From Phascolarctos cinereus (Eukaryota; Chordata; Mammalia; Diprotodontia; Phascolarctidae): a DNA stretch of 64,000 nucleotides. Positions within the stretch are counted from its first letter, which is position 1, and each line of letters starts with the position of its first letter. Below the pieces are notes generated by a model, which did not search any database, was not told the DNA's origin, and was given only the letters and a program-made list of their open reading frames with translations. The DNA is taken from NCBI RefSeq assembly GCF_002099425.1, contig NW_018343973.1:996501-1060500 (forward strand), written 5' to 3'. The position numbers and the translations under genes are program-made. Below are positions 22,154 through 45,429 of the stretch, piece after piece.

Positions 22154-22465
22154 AGTCAGGTTTGGTGACACATGTGTATAATCCTTGCTGCCAGAGATGT
22201 TGGTTGATTGTTCAACAAGTTTGGGTATTCTGAGCTACAGTAGAGCTAAAACCTATTGAGTATCCAAACTGAACACAGCATTGGTGCAGTGAACCCTAGG
22301 ACGAGAAGGCTAACAGGCTATCTCAGGAGAGGCAAAACCGCTCAGGTTAGGAAAATGAGCCAGTTAAAACTTCTAGGCCTCCTGTCAATGTTGAGATCAG
22401 GTCTGTAAGTGGCCATTGAACTTCTTGCCTGAGTGAGAGGAAGGCCAGTTTCAAAAAAAAGAAAA
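22154..22465 (+). pseudogene. Retroposed 7SL (SRP) RNA pseudogene
   Basis: Sense homology runs along most of 7SL RNA: TTGGTGACACATGTGTATAA at the 5' Alu domain, GAGTATCCAAACTGAACACA and GCATTGGTGCAGTGAACCCT in the S domain, AGGTTAGGAAAATGAGCCAG then TTAAAACTTCT, and GTGGCCATTGAACTTC near the 3' end. An A-rich tail (about 22453-22465) and a TSD of GAAAAATGGAGTTT (22140-22153) and GAAAAATAGAGTTT (22466-22479) show L1-type retroposition. Many substitutions make it a dead copy, not a functional SRP RNA gene. I identified it by memory of 7SL. Confidence 0.8.
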
Positions 22466-22479
22466 GAAAAATAGAGTTT

Positions 22480-22959
22480 GAAAGAATTTTGGAAAACATT
22501 CTTTTAGGACAATCCTTTTTATAATATAGTTTTACTTTTTAAATTGCATACTTATTTCATAAATATTATATATTTGAGTCTAAACTATAGGGGTTAATTT
22601 TTAAATATCTCAAAATTTAAGCTTAACTATGTTTTAAGAGTTTTTTTCACATAAAACCATTTAATTGGAACTGATAAATCTTTTTTTCCTTCTCATTTAA
22701 CAAACTAGGATGATGAAATTAGTGAACTTAATATGCATTGAGCCAAATTCATCCCGGGGCTGTTACTCCATTAGACAGTGAGTTGTATGTACCCTTAGGG
22801 AGGAAAAGTCCTTTCTTTAGGCTTCTAAAGCAATGTTTCTCAACCTTTTTTTTTTGTTTGTTTAGACATTCCTTTGAACTTGTCTCGACACATCAGGTGA
22901 ACTTTCTTTCCTTTTCTATAGCCATCTATCAGTTTATAACCTCTGTCTTGAACATTTTA
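22480..22959. other. Intron 1 sequence, unassigned
   Basis: AT-rich, no repeat recognised. The 109-codon frame at 22738 begins here and has no domain. Confidence 0.45.
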
Positions 22960-23620
22960 CATATACATAAACAGAATCAGAATCTCAGAATTGGATGGGA
23001 TTTCAGAGTCCATCCCTGTACCTTAATAAGACTTCATTCTGCAAATAATCATCTAGGCTTTATCTGAAAATCTTAGTAAGATACAATGATGAGCATATCA
23101 ACTTTGGACAGTTATAATTTTTGGAAAGCTTTGTTTAATAACAAGCCCAGCCCCTTTGACACCTACCCATTTTCCTTCATTATGCATTCTGGGAACAAGT
23201 AGAATAAGTCTTTACCCTTTTTCATAAAGTATAGCTTTTGAAGACAGTTGTCATGTGTTCCTCCTAAGTATTTTCTTCTTAAAGCTAAATAAATGTCCTC
23301 ATTTCCTTTGGAAAGCCATACGTTGAGGCCTTTCATCATTCTGGTATCCTTTCTCTGTATTCTCTCCAGCTTATAAATGTCCTTCCTAAAAGGTACCATC
23401 CAGAACTGAGCACAGTACTTTTCATGTGATGGAACCAGGGCTATGACTCTCTGCTCATGCACACTCTTTCTTTCTGAATTCAGCCCAAGGTTGCATCCGC
23501 TTTCTTGGCTACCAATGTCACATTAAGGAGGATACATATGGCACATGCAGTCCAGTAAACACCTAGGTCTTTTTTCAGATAAACTGCCCAGCCACTTCAT
23601 CTTATATTTGAGAAGTTGAT
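22960..23620 (-). mobile_element. L3/CR1 LINE 3' part, antisense
   Basis: The minus strand (23163-23462) reads CAQFWMVPFRKDIYKLERIQ then MKGL and RRKYLGG, matching the CR1 reverse-transcriptase C-terminus (VQFWAPQFKKDIDKLERVQR..., MIKGL, LRGDL). Diverged. Confidence 0.75.
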
Positions 23621-23829
23621 TTAAAAAAAAAAAAGCAAACTAAAGTAAAATGACTACATTTATTCCTACTAATCCCCCCCCCAGAAGATGTCCATTGTTA
23701 GAAAAAAAAATTAGCAAAAGGAAATGAGGAGCCCCAGGATGTTAAAACAGACAGATGATTCTCCAAAATGGCTTAACAGACACACTCCATACTTGAGAGT
23801 AGTGTCAGTATGTCAAGTATCTCATACTA

Positions 23830-24190
23830 CTGGCCTAGGATCAGAGATCACATGATTTTGCCAAAGTTACAGAGCTAATAAGGTTTAGAGTTTTGAACGT
23901 AGCTCTTGCTGACTCCCAAGTCCCAGTATTTTCTCTGCTTGGTTACATTGCTTCTGATGAGGTTTAACATTTCCAAGGCAAGTTATTTGGAATTTAGAAT
24001 TTCCCAGTAACAACAATGGCTGGAACATAGCACTGTGGCTAGATTTTTGCTTCTTCCTAGCAGTGTGGTGATGGGAAAGCCATTTAACTTTTCTGAGCCT
24101 CAGTTTCTTCATTTGTAAAATAGCTTATAATCCCTCTAGAACTGACCCTACAGCACTGTTGTGAGGCTCAGATAAGGTAATGCATAGTCC
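23830..24190. repeat. Two MIR-like SINEs, - then +
   Basis: 23830-23940 antisense (AAAGTTACAGAGCTAATAAG, GCTGACTCCCAAGTCCCAG). 24025-24190 sense (GCCATTTAACTTTTCTGAGC, CTCAGTTTCTTCATTTGTAA, TGTTGTGAGGCTCAGATAAG). Confidence 0.7.
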
Positions 24191-25150
24191 CTGCTGCCAG
24201 ACTTCCAGGATACTGGAGATGAGCATTTCTCCTATAGAAGGAGCCCCTAACTCACATATACCTGACTTTTATATGTACTTTACATATGAACAAAAACTCC
24301 ATAAATCACATACTTCAATTTTAGCACTTTCCTGAATCTGGGATAAGGGGAAACTCCAGTCCTGTAAATGTTGTTATCCTGTCCTTAGCTCCTTCTCACT
24401 GGTATCAGAGTTTCACCTCATCTATTCCCCATTCTAGATTTCTCAAGATCCCTAAAGTCTTTTATACATACCCCTCTTTCTTCTTCCTGGTCATACCATT
24501 CCAGCTTCTCACCCTTTCCACTGTAGAAATACTCTCACACTTGAGAGCTATAGTGTAAGAGAGACATATGTCTCTGGCATCTGTTGGAGCTCAGGAAGTC
24601 ATTGTTGTAAATAGTGGTTAGCTTCTATTTGTACAGAATTACATTTCAAGCATCATATTATTCACTGACCTGGAAAGCTAACCTGTATTTATAACATAGC
24701 TTTTAATGAGGAAATGCTTTCTAAGTTCTGGTTAACTTTCCTTGCAACCATAGAAATTGGGGGACATCTGTAATTCACTTTGATGGTACTATTTCCTGGT
24801 AGCCAAAAAACAGCTGAGTTACTCGAAGTATATAACTTACTGCATACACAGTGACTTATGTGCTAGGAAGTAATGCCTTATTTATAAAGCAAGAATTCTT
24901 TTCTAAATTCTGCCCAAAGTCCTAGCCACACTAAGTGAAATGATAAAGAGGCTAAGGTGATATTTCCCTGTGCTTTTTAATGAGTGCAATTTTTTTTAAA
25001 TTTAAATTTCTTTTGTATTTAGTCCAAGGCTGTTAAAATCACTAAAAATGTCTTACCGCTACAGTGTTACCCTACATGATTTTGCCTTTAGCACCATCAT
25101 TTCCAAATACTATTACCTTAGTATCATACTTTTTTTTAGTTACCTCTGTG
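24191..25150. other. Intron 1 sequence, unassigned
   Basis: No repeat, exon or RNA recognised. Confidence 0.45.
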
Positions 25151-25154
25151 TGAA

Positions 25155-25340
25155 GGGCAGTGTAGTATAGTGGATAAAAAGCTGGCCTTGGAGCCAGGAA
25201 GACCTGAGTCCAAGACTACCGTATATTGACCATGTAACTCTGGGCAAGTCACTTAATATCCCAGCACTCTGAGCTACTGAGACTATAAGTTGCAGAGAAG
25301 ATGCATACCTACTTTGTTAAAGGGAGTTCCTCTCTGAGAG
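25155..25340 (+). repeat. tRNA-derived SINE, sense
   Basis: GTATAGTGGATAAAAAGCTG, GGAGCCAGGAAGACCTGAGT, CTGGGCAAGTCACTTAATAT, then a tail with ACTATAAGTTGCAGAGAAGA, a variant 3' part different from MAR1. Confidence 0.75.
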
Positions 25341-25349
25341 AGAGGGAGG

Positions 25350-25572
25350 GAATGTGCCAGGCACTGTGCTAAGTGCTTTACAAATATCTCATTTGATCCT
25401 CACAACAACCCTGGGAGGTAGGTGCTATTATTGATCCCCATTTTATAGTTGAGGAGACTAAGGCAGAAAGGGGTAAAGATAACACAGCTATTGAGTATCT
25501 TAGGCTGGATTTGAATTCAGGTCTTCCTGACTTCAGGTCCAGTACTCTATCCATTGTACCACATAGCTCCAC
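25350..25572 (-). repeat. Near full-length MIR/Ther-type SINE, antisense
   Basis: GCCAGGCACTGTGCTAAGTG, TTTGATCCTCACAACAACCC, GGATTTGAATTCAGGTCTTC and CTATCCATTGTACCACATAG in antisense order. Confidence 0.8.
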
Positions 25573-26155
25573 CAGGTGCTCTCTATACCAATAAAGACTG
25601 GTCCCTGTCTATCTATAAGATTATTTATAAGGAACTTCAATTTACCTGATACTGTAATTTCAAAGAACCAGTTAACATTAGGTGGGGGCAAATGCCTCTA
25701 GTGTGTTCCTTGAGGGGAAATATTTTCATGAGTTAATAATATTAGTCCATAATATATTTCATAAGACTATAACTTTATTAATTAAGGTATATGTGTATGT
25801 ATATATACATATAATATGTATATATATAATATGTATTTTTCAATAAAGCAGCATCTTTGTTACTAGGAAGTAATGTCATTTAGACCAATAAATGCTGAAT
25901 AATTCATAAGATATCAAGCATGGTGAACTATACAACTGTATTTTGTACAACAGTTGGAAAACAAATTAGGTTTATAGGCCAGTAGCATTCCTCTGCCTCT
26001 TTTTAATGGCTTATGGTGATGTGACTATTGGACTTTTATATTTCCACTCTGAATAGGAATATACATGTAAAATAGAGAAATATGATATTTTTATTATTTT
26101 TTATTTTCATTGTTTTGACTTCTTATTGTTCCTCTTTACTCTGTTTTATTCATAG
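25573..26155. other. AT-rich end of intron 1, with 3' splice site
   Basis: Includes an alternating ATATGTATATATA tract at 25780-25850. The last bases before the exon are T-rich and end TTCATAG, a normal acceptor. Confidence 0.6.
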
Positions 26156-38739
<12,584 letters not shown>

Positions 38740-38922
38740 TTTGCTCCTTAGGGACATAGTAAAAAAGATTCTTGGGAAGGGGGAAGAGGATCTGTTCGAC
38801 TCTGCACTACAATCATTTTGGCAATTTCATGTCGCACTTTGTTATCCAAGTCAGAGCTCCACACTAACCTGTAAATATGCAAATATTTAATCCTGTGTAG
38901 GATTCAACTATGTTACACATTT

Positions 38923-38924
<2 letters not shown>

Positions 38925-38962
<38 letters not shown>
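38925..38962. repeat. (CA)19 in the RAB12 3'UTR
   Basis: A pure 38-nt CA run 186 nt after the stop codon. CA repeats in 3'UTRs can bind hnRNP L, and their length is likely polymorphic. Confidence 0.97.
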
Positions 38963-38964
<2 letters not shown>

Positions 38965-39897
38965 TGTATATTTCCTTCATTATCTCAGTGTTATAAATAT
39001 TGTGTAGGCACTGGGGAAACTGCAGTACTCCTGATACAAAGGAGTGGGAGAAATGGAATCTATAATACTTCAAATAAATGTTTTAATAGTTCTTGTCAAT
39101 TATATTAAAATGGCAGAAATTATTCTGGTATGAAGAGAGTATTTGGTGCTTTGCTAACTATTTTAAAGATAAATTTGTAAAACTGAAGAATTTTTTGAAT
39201 AAAGCTTCCGTAAGTCATGGTTTGTTTGTTTTTTTCTTTATTCAAAAGACTTTTTCAGCTGTAGCATCTTTGTAGCATTGGAGTTGTTCTGCAGCAAAGC
39301 AAAAATCCATTTGATTTCCATCCTTTAAAAAATATTTATTAATAGTATGTTAATAATTATAGCCTATAACTAGAATTAGAGATATTGGGCTTGACTTAGA
39401 CCTAAGACAGCAATATTGTTGTCACAGTTTCTTAATGAACAGACTGTACACTATACTTTTAAGAACCACAGAGATCAAGTAAAAGAGATGTATTTGAAAC
39501 TATTACAGATGTTAAAATAACGCTGTTGTCCTAAGCAAATCCTGTTTAAAGGAATTTTTTGAAAATACCTTTCCTATATCAAGGAACATATATGTATTTG
39601 CCTGATATCTTGATCTTTTTAATGGTAGAAACAAACAAACACAAACAAACCCCCTTTTTTTTTAAGGTGAAGCTTATGTTCTGTCCAGCATATACTGTAT
39701 TCTATTTTTTGTTGGGGTGGATGGGGGCAGGAGTCTGATAATGAATTTGTGAACTCTATCTTTGGTATATCTTTTATTATTAAGCTGCACTTTGTTTAGT
39801 TAAAGTAAATAAGTAGTAACATATTTGAATAACTTCGAGTGTCTTGAATGTCGTGGCATTGAAAAGCATTGTGGTATTTCTAAACTAATGAAGTCCA

Positions 39898-39903
39898 AAT
39901 AAA
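39898..39903 (+). promoter_or_regulatory. RAB12: Probable main RAB12 poly(A) signal
   Basis: AATAAA followed by TTTTGTATTTATGAATG and GT-rich ATTTGTGTTT about 45 nt on. This is the best overall context among the candidates. Confidence 0.5.
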
Positions 39904-40002
39904 ATTTTGTATTTATGAATGACAATGGAATTGCTGCCATTATTTGTGTTTATTATAAAATGTGTATATATAGATGGCTAAGTGAAAACATCCTTTATGA
40001 AG

Positions 40003-40008
40003 AATAAA
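40003..40008 (+). promoter_or_regulatory. RAB12: Alternative poly(A) signal
   Basis: AATAAA followed by TTTTGTATTTTAAATATG. Confidence 0.35.
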
Positions 40009-40123
40009 TTTTGTATTTTAAATATGTTTTATACAGAAAAATATTAGTCCTAGGAAGGACATAGATGTATGCGCTAATACTTCAAAATATCTGTAATTGC
40101 ATTGAGTACTCCTTTCACCTATA

Positions 40124-40129
40124 AATAAA
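40124..40129 (+). promoter_or_regulatory. RAB12: Alternative distal poly(A) signal
   Basis: AATAAA near the last unique sequence before intergenic L2 DNA. Confidence 0.35.
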
Positions 40130-40194
40130 CTTTACAACCAGCCACTCGAGAGATCCTATGGCTGAAACAGTCATCACTTGGTGGTCAACCATCT

Positions 40195-40620
40195 TTTCTG
40201 GTACAAGCCTACCTCCCCAGCCTCATTACAGTTATTACTCCCCTTCCCACACTCTTGCTGCTCTTCTTCACATTTCCCATCTCCATACCTTTGCACACGT
40301 TGTCCCCCTCATGCCTGGAATGCATTTGCTCTTCACCTCTGCACTTAACAATCCCTGATTTCCTTTAAAGCTCATCTCCGGTGCCAACTTCTCTAAGGCT
40401 TTTCCTGATCACCCCACTGCCAATGGCTTCTCCCCCAAAAGATCATGTATTTGTTTTGCATGTTTTTGTATGTACTTACCTGTGTACACTCCATGTCCCC
40501 TCTCTGTAGAATGTAAGCTCTTGGAGGGCAGGAACTATTTCTCTTGTCTTTGTAACCCCAACATACCTAGCATACTGCCTTGTATATAGGGAGTTAATAA
40601 ATGCTTGTTGACTGACACCT
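40195..40620 (+). mobile_element. L2 LINE 3' end, sense
   Basis: CCCCCTCATGCCTGGAATGC, GTAGAATGTAAGCTCTTGGA, TTAATAAATGCTTGTTGACT: C-terminal reverse-transcriptase region and full tail. It sits directly behind RAB12. Confidence 0.85.
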
Positions 40621-41195
40621 GTCATCTTTGATTTTTCACTCTCATTCCCCCCACATATCAAGTCAGTTGCCAAATTTCGTCACATCCTTCTCCACAACAT
40701 TGCTCAGATAGATGTAGATATAGATATATCCCATGCACTCACAGTCACATCAAGCCCTCATCACTTCTAACCTGGGTTATTGCAACGGCCTCCTAATTAG
40801 TCTCCTCATTTTGACCCATCCCCTATGCAGCTGTCAAAGTGACTTTTACTGGTGCAGCCAGGTGGCGCAGTGGATAGAGCTCTGGCCTTGGAGTCAGGAG
40901 GACTTGAGTTCAAATTGACTCCAGACACTTGACACTTATTGGCTGTGTGACCCTGGGCAAGTCACTTAACCCCATTGCCTAGCTGCCCCCTCTCAAAAAA
41001 AGTGACTTCTACTAAAGAACAGACCTGGCTATGTCTGCTTCATCCCCACTCAATATCTAGGACTTCCCTATTACCTCTGGAATCAACTATAAACTCCAGT
41101 TTGGTATTTAAAGCTCTTTCCATCTTGGTTTCCTCCTATTTTTATATATTTCTTACAAAAAAAACTCAACTCCATGCACTTTGGTCTGGCTGTAG
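40621..41195 (+). mobile_element. Second L2 copy, sense, split by a SINE
   Basis: CACATATCAAGTCAGTTGCC, TCAAGCCCTCATCACTTCTA, CAGCTGTCAAAGTGACTTTT; after the SINE, GACTTCTACTAAAGAACAGA and GGAATCAACTATAAACTCC. Confidence 0.8.
40851..40998 (+). repeat. Short marsupial CORE-SINE, sense, inside L2
   Basis: GGTGGCGCAGTGGATAGAGC, GGAGTCAGGAGGACTTGAGT, GACACTTGACACTTATTGGC, GACCCTGGGCAAGTCACTTA. TSD AAAGTGACTTTTACT (40836-40850) and AAAGTGACTTCTACT (40999-41013). Confidence 0.92.
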
Positions 41196-41199
41196 GGTT

Positions 41200-41405
41200 T
41201 GAAGCAGGTGGCACAGTGGTTGGAGTGCTGAACTTACTCTCAGGAAGACCTGAATTTGAATCCTTTCTCAGCAAGTCACTTAAACTCTCAACCTTAGTTT
41301 CTTCATCTGTAAAATGGGAGAGATGGCGCTTACCTCATACGGTTATAGTGAGGATTAAATGAGACAGCATTTAAAACACCTTTCAGTCTTAGGTAAATGC
41401 TAATC
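41200..41405 (+). repeat. MIR-like SINE, sense
   Basis: GGCACAGTGGTTGGAGTGCT, GAAGACCTGAATTTGAATCC, TTCTTCATCTGTAAAATGGG, ATAGTGAGGATTAAATGAGA. Confidence 0.75.
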
Positions 41406-41469
41406 ACATTGGTCTATTTGCTGTCCCTTCCACAGTCTCAATGGTTTCTAGTAACTTACAATATTCAGA

Positions 41470-41605
41470 ACTCATATTGAATATGAGAAAACTGAAGACC
41501 AGAGCGAAGTGACTTGTGCCCAAGGTAACACAGCTTGCAGAAGAGGGATTCAACCACAGGTCATCTGCATACAAATCCAGCATTCCTTCTACAATACCCT
41601 GCATA
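41470..41605 (-). repeat. MIR-like SINE, antisense
   Basis: AAGTGACTTGTGCCCAAGGT, GGATTCAACCACAGGTCATC. Confidence 0.65.
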
Positions 41606-42049
41606 ACCATTAAGGAACAAACCACCAGCCTGATTCCAAGGCTGAGGCTTGGATACCAGCTCCTGCTAAGTATATCTTGGACAGGATAGAAGGAAAGAAG
41701 AGATAGGTCTGTCCCATCACATCTGTCTTCTGCCTGATCTACAGCCTCCTGTGGGAAAAGCAGTGCCTTTCCATCATACCTGTGAAGGTGAAGGGATAGA
41801 GGGTCATTTCATTCAATTTCCAGCCTGGCCTTCTTCCTCAAGGAAGGAGAGTCATCACCACTCCTGCTCCAAGTCCTTGCGCCTCCCAACTGTCCACCCT
41901 GAGATTGTAATACTATTGACTTTGAAAATCTTTATAAAATTTTCACTTAATGGTTGACAATTCTTATTTGGTCATACCTTCCTATCCCAGTGATTCTGAA
42001 CCCTGTGCAGGTCATCATCCCGATCCCATTTCCCCCTACTGCTTCCTTC

Positions 42050-42305
42050 TCCCATTCCCCTCAAACCCTCTTTCCCCCAAAGTCTCAAAACAAAATCTAC
42101 CACTGTGCCTTCTGGGTTGCCTGTTCCATAGTCAACAAATTCTTTCATCTTATTCCTTTCCCACTCTTAACATCTTCTGGTTCATACTGAGACCTGGCTT
42201 CTTCCTGATGACATGGCAGCCTCCTTGGGCACCCCATCTAGCACTGGTTGTGCTTTCACTCACAGGTCAATTTTGGGGAGTTGGAGTACTTGTGACCCAG
42301 TAAAG
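42050..42305 (+). mobile_element. L2 LINE endonuclease-domain fragment, sense
   Basis: KIYHCAFWVACSIVNKFF matches the NARSICNKL helix of the L2 endonuclease. Downstream CTGAGACCTGGCTTCTTCCT corresponds to TETWLSP, and the end of the frame reads GQFWGVGVL like the family's GRGGGVGVL. A 5' part with no 3' end, so it is a fragment. Confidence 0.65.
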
Positions 42306-42514
42306 TCTAGAGCAAGAAATATCCTGGCGATGCCGAATTGCTACAAATCATAGAATGCCATTCTTTTATTCAAAGGTCAAGTATTTATCATGTGGCTTAT
42401 TCATTTTGTCCATGATCATTTTAGTCTGTATTTCTGCTTTTTGTCCACTTATTGGTAACTCCAAAAAATAGCAATCTGAAAAAAAATTCTCATTGCAAAT
42501 TATAAAATTTTAGA

Positions 42515-42690
42515 ATGATTGGGCTAGAAAGGATGTCAACAATAGTCCATTCCTTTAATTTTACATATGAGGAAACTGAGGGAAAACTTTCCTGATAAGT
42601 CCGTGGTCAAGAAGGTAATTAATGGCAGAAGTAGGACTTGAACTCAGGTCTCCTGCTTTTCAGTCTGGTACTTTTTCTTACTATGTCTGT
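42515..42690 (-). repeat. MIR-like SINE, antisense
   Basis: TTTACATATGAGGAAACTGA, AATGGCAGAAGTAGGACTTG, CTCAGGTCTCCTGCTTTTCA. Confidence 0.7.
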
Positions 42691-43094
42691 TTTACTGTTT
42701 GAAGTTCGTAGATTTGATGGGTTTGTTTTATTTTATTTTTTAGTTTGTGTCTTTTGTTTTCTGAGGTTTAGTTTTAACAAGAATGATAGTTTGCACTTAC
42801 ATAGTTACTTGTAATTCTCAAGCACTTTCACAGGTACTGGCTATATCACAGGTCATTGTGAAGGTAAATGAGATATATGAAGTACTTTGTAGAACTTTAT
42901 AAATTGAACTTTATTTTTAGTATTATCTTTCCTGTGATCTCATTTGAAACACGCAGTAATCCTTATGTGGTGGGCAGGGCACGTATAAAGCTACTTCATT
43001 ATCTGGGTGAAGAGAAGGGACTAGAATTGCAGAAAGAGCAATGGAAACCAGCATTGGATCATGGGATTACCTTTTGCTGCCATGGAATCCAATC
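42691..43094. other. Intergenic, unassigned
   Basis: T-rich run at 42725-42740; possible MIR traces near 42800-42850. Confidence 0.4.
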
Positions 43095-43260
43095 TAATCC
43101 AATCCAATAAACATTTAAACAGTGCCCAACACTGTGCTAAACCTAAACCCTAGGAATACAATTAATTAAAAAAAAAAAGATAACCCCTGTCCTTAGGGAA
43201 AGACCACACAAAAGGAGACAGGAAAGGAGAGGACACCATGGGGTAACCTGTATGAAGGGA
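43095..43260 (-). mobile_element. L2-like 3' tail, antisense
   Basis: CCAATCCAATAAACATTTAA, CCCAACACTGTGCTAAACC, ATAACCCCTGTCCTTAGGGA. Confidence 0.6.
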
Positions 43261-43892
43261 TCTTGCTCCATGACATTGAAACCAGGTGCAGCAGCACGTA
43301 TAAAGTGGATTCTGGACTGCAGGAACTAGGGAGGAAATTGCTAATGTTCAGTCCCCACAATTCCTTAAAAAGGAAAAAAAAAATCCTCATGACGGAAATG
43401 GGGAATCTTACAACCTCCATTTCCCAATCCTTTTCTTGCTTTAGACTTTTGGGTATTTTTGTATACTTTTTTTGTTAGTTGGAGTCTGGGGAGTTTGAGT
43501 AATTTTTGTTAAGTGGTTAAAATGTGTGAAGCAGGGTTGAACAGAAGAGTGGAAGGATAAATGTTGCTTCATGATGCAATGAAAGAATTAGAGATCAATA
43601 TTACTGGTGTTCCCCCATCCTACCATATAAGGTTTATCAATCACATTCTGTTAAGATGAGTTGTTGTTTTTGTAATAGTGACTCCCTGTTGTATCCACTT
43701 ATCAAAAAACTTTACTCTTTACAGGAGTATTCACAAAAAAAGTACTGCTTCAGACAGGTCAGCACTTGTTATTAAAAAATCCTTCTTTGGCCTAGAATGT
43801 TATAATAGGATTTTATCAGTAGTTAGGCAGCAATTCAAGTAGGACCCCTAACCCAGACCACCACTGCAGTTATTAATAATAATAATAATAGT
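43261..43892. other. Intergenic, unassigned, with (AAT)n
   Basis: A short (AAT)6 lies at 43871-43890. Nothing else recognised. Confidence 0.45.
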
Positions 43893-44128
43893 GTATGTTC
43901 AGTCGTTTCAATCAAGTCTAACTCTTCATGACCCAATTTGGGATTTTCTTGGCAAAGTGACAGGAGTGCTTTGCCATTTCCTTCTCCAGGTCATTTTACA
44001 GATGAGCAAACAGGGTGAGATGACTTGCCCACGGTCACGCAACTAGTTAAGTGTCTGAGGCCATATTTGAACTCAGGAAGATGAGACTTCCTGTCTCCAA
44101 GCCCAGCACTTTATACACTGAGCTAAAA
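43893..44128 (-). repeat. MAR1 SINE, antisense
   Basis: GTCTAACTCTTCATGACCCA, GGATTTTCTTGGCAAAGTGA, TTTGCCATTTCCTTCTCCAG, GATGACTTGCCCACGGTCAC. Confidence 0.88.
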
Positions 44129-44189
44129 CGAGGGGGCTGCAGGAACTTTTCTAGCCTTAATCCTATGTTCCTGGGATCACACTCCACCC

Positions 44190-44570
44190 CCTCAGACACT
44201 TAATTGGACAATCACTTACCCTCAGTTTCCTCATCCATAAAATGAGAAGGTTAGACAAGGTGATCTCTAAAGTCCCTACCATCTCTGAATCTACAATCTA
44301 TGAAAAAAAGGAGACTTGATTCCACAGTTAGAGTTCAAAGAACCAAACTATAAGTTTCTAATGGCATAACACTTTAGTATAAAGACATCTAACCATGATG
44401 GATAGGTGTTTGAATCCTTCTTCAACCACAGCCTGGCTGATCATGGTCAAGTCATTTAACCTCTGGTCAGTTTCTTCATCTGTAAATTGGGAATAGCAAT
44501 GCTTGCACTAGCTATCTCAAAGGATTATTAACTAGGAAAGTGCTTTGCAAAATATAAAGATATATATGTA
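44190..44570 (+). repeat. Two MIR-like SINEs, sense
   Basis: 44190-44305: CCTCAGTTTCCTCATCCATA, AAGGTGATCTCTAAAGTCCC. 44400-44570: TGGTCAAGTCATTTAACCTC, TCTTCATCTGTAAATTGGGA. An AT-rich ATATGTATACA tract follows to 44600. Confidence 0.7.
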
Positions 44571-44914
44571 TACACATATATATGTATATACATACATAAT
44601 CATTATTATTATCTACAAATTTCAGGCAAAGTATAACCAGTTATTCCATCTTTGCTACCTTGCATGGGTGGGGCTGGGGAAGGAAATGATAGATCTGGAG
44701 CTTTGGGTGCCAAAGGGATTTCTTTTTAATGCGGCTGCACATCACAGATAGTTCTGTTCCATATAAAAGACTTTCGTTCCCAGGAGGCTTTTTAATAAAG
44801 GAATATATCACTCTAAGCTTTCCAGGGTATAAATCAGTATTTGGTAGAATAATAAATACACCGAGTGGAATTGTCAATAAACACTATATGATTCTGAGCT
44901 GAAAGAGACTCTCA
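44571..44914. other. Intergenic, unassigned
   Basis: AT-rich tract, then about 300 nt with no recognised repeat. Confidence 0.45.
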
Positions 44915-45400
44915 AATTAGCTTTCACATTTTAAATCTGGAAGAGGCAGGAATTCAGGAAGAAATGACTGCAGACTAGATTTAGAACTGGAAGTGTCTAC
45001 AGAGATCAGTCCCTTATTTTTTTTTTTATTTTTTTTTGTTTGTTTAAATTTATTTAGTTAGTTTTAGTTTTCAACATTCACTTTTGTAAGATTTTGAGTC
45101 CTAAATTCCCCCCTCTTCCCAGCATGCAATCTGATATAGGCTATACATGTACAATCATGTTAAACATATTTCTACATTAGTCATGTTGTGAAAGAAGAAT
45201 CAGAACAAAAGGGGAAAACCATGATAAAAAAAAAAGAAATTGAAAGAGAAAATAGTATGCTTCAATCTGCATTCAGACTCCATAGTTCTTTCTCTGAATG
45301 TGGATAGCATTTTCCATGATCAATCCCTTATTTTGCAGATGAGAAAACTGAGGCCTAGAGAAGGGAAGTGACTTACTCAAGGTCATTAAGTTGAGCAGAA
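44915..45400 (-). repeat. MIR/L3-type repeat split by an L1 insertion
   Basis: Left part 44915-45020 (GATTTAGAACTGGAAGTGTC) and right part 45318-45400 (TTTTGCAGATGAGAAAACTG, AGAAGGGAAGTGACTTACTC) join across the L1. Confidence 0.65.
45021..45317 (-). mobile_element. L1 3' end, antisense, with TSD
   Basis: Poly(T), then TTTCAACATTCACTTTTGTA, GGCTATACATGTACAATCAT, TAGTCATGTTGTGAAAGAAG, CAGACTCCATAGTTCTTTCT. TSD GATCAGTCCCTTATTTT (45004-45020) and GATCAATCCCTTATTTT (45318-45334). A 297-nt 5'-truncated copy, moderately young. Confidence 0.92.
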
Positions 45401-45429
45401 ATTCCTAATTCACTACTGATAAAACACAC

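Larger units (their letters stand above)
38740..40140 (+). other. RAB12: RAB12 3'UTR (end uncertain)
   Basis: AT-rich and repeat-poor from the stop codon to about 40.14 kb, where an L2 copy starts. The extent is inferred from poly(A) signals at 39073, 39195, 39898, 40003 and 40124. Alternative ends are likely. It contains the (CA)19 tract. Confidence 0.6.

Noticed and set aside
1-26155. Search for RAB12 exon 1 (P-loop GxxGxGK with N-terminal Gly/Arg-rich segment)
   Set aside because: No GC-rich open segment, CpG island or donor preceded by a Thr-Val-Gly codon series was seen on the + strand.
40851-40998. tRNA gene in the SINE heads (here and in other CORE-SINEs)
   Set aside because: The heads are tRNA-derived Pol III promoters of SINEs and do not form a functional cloverleaf.
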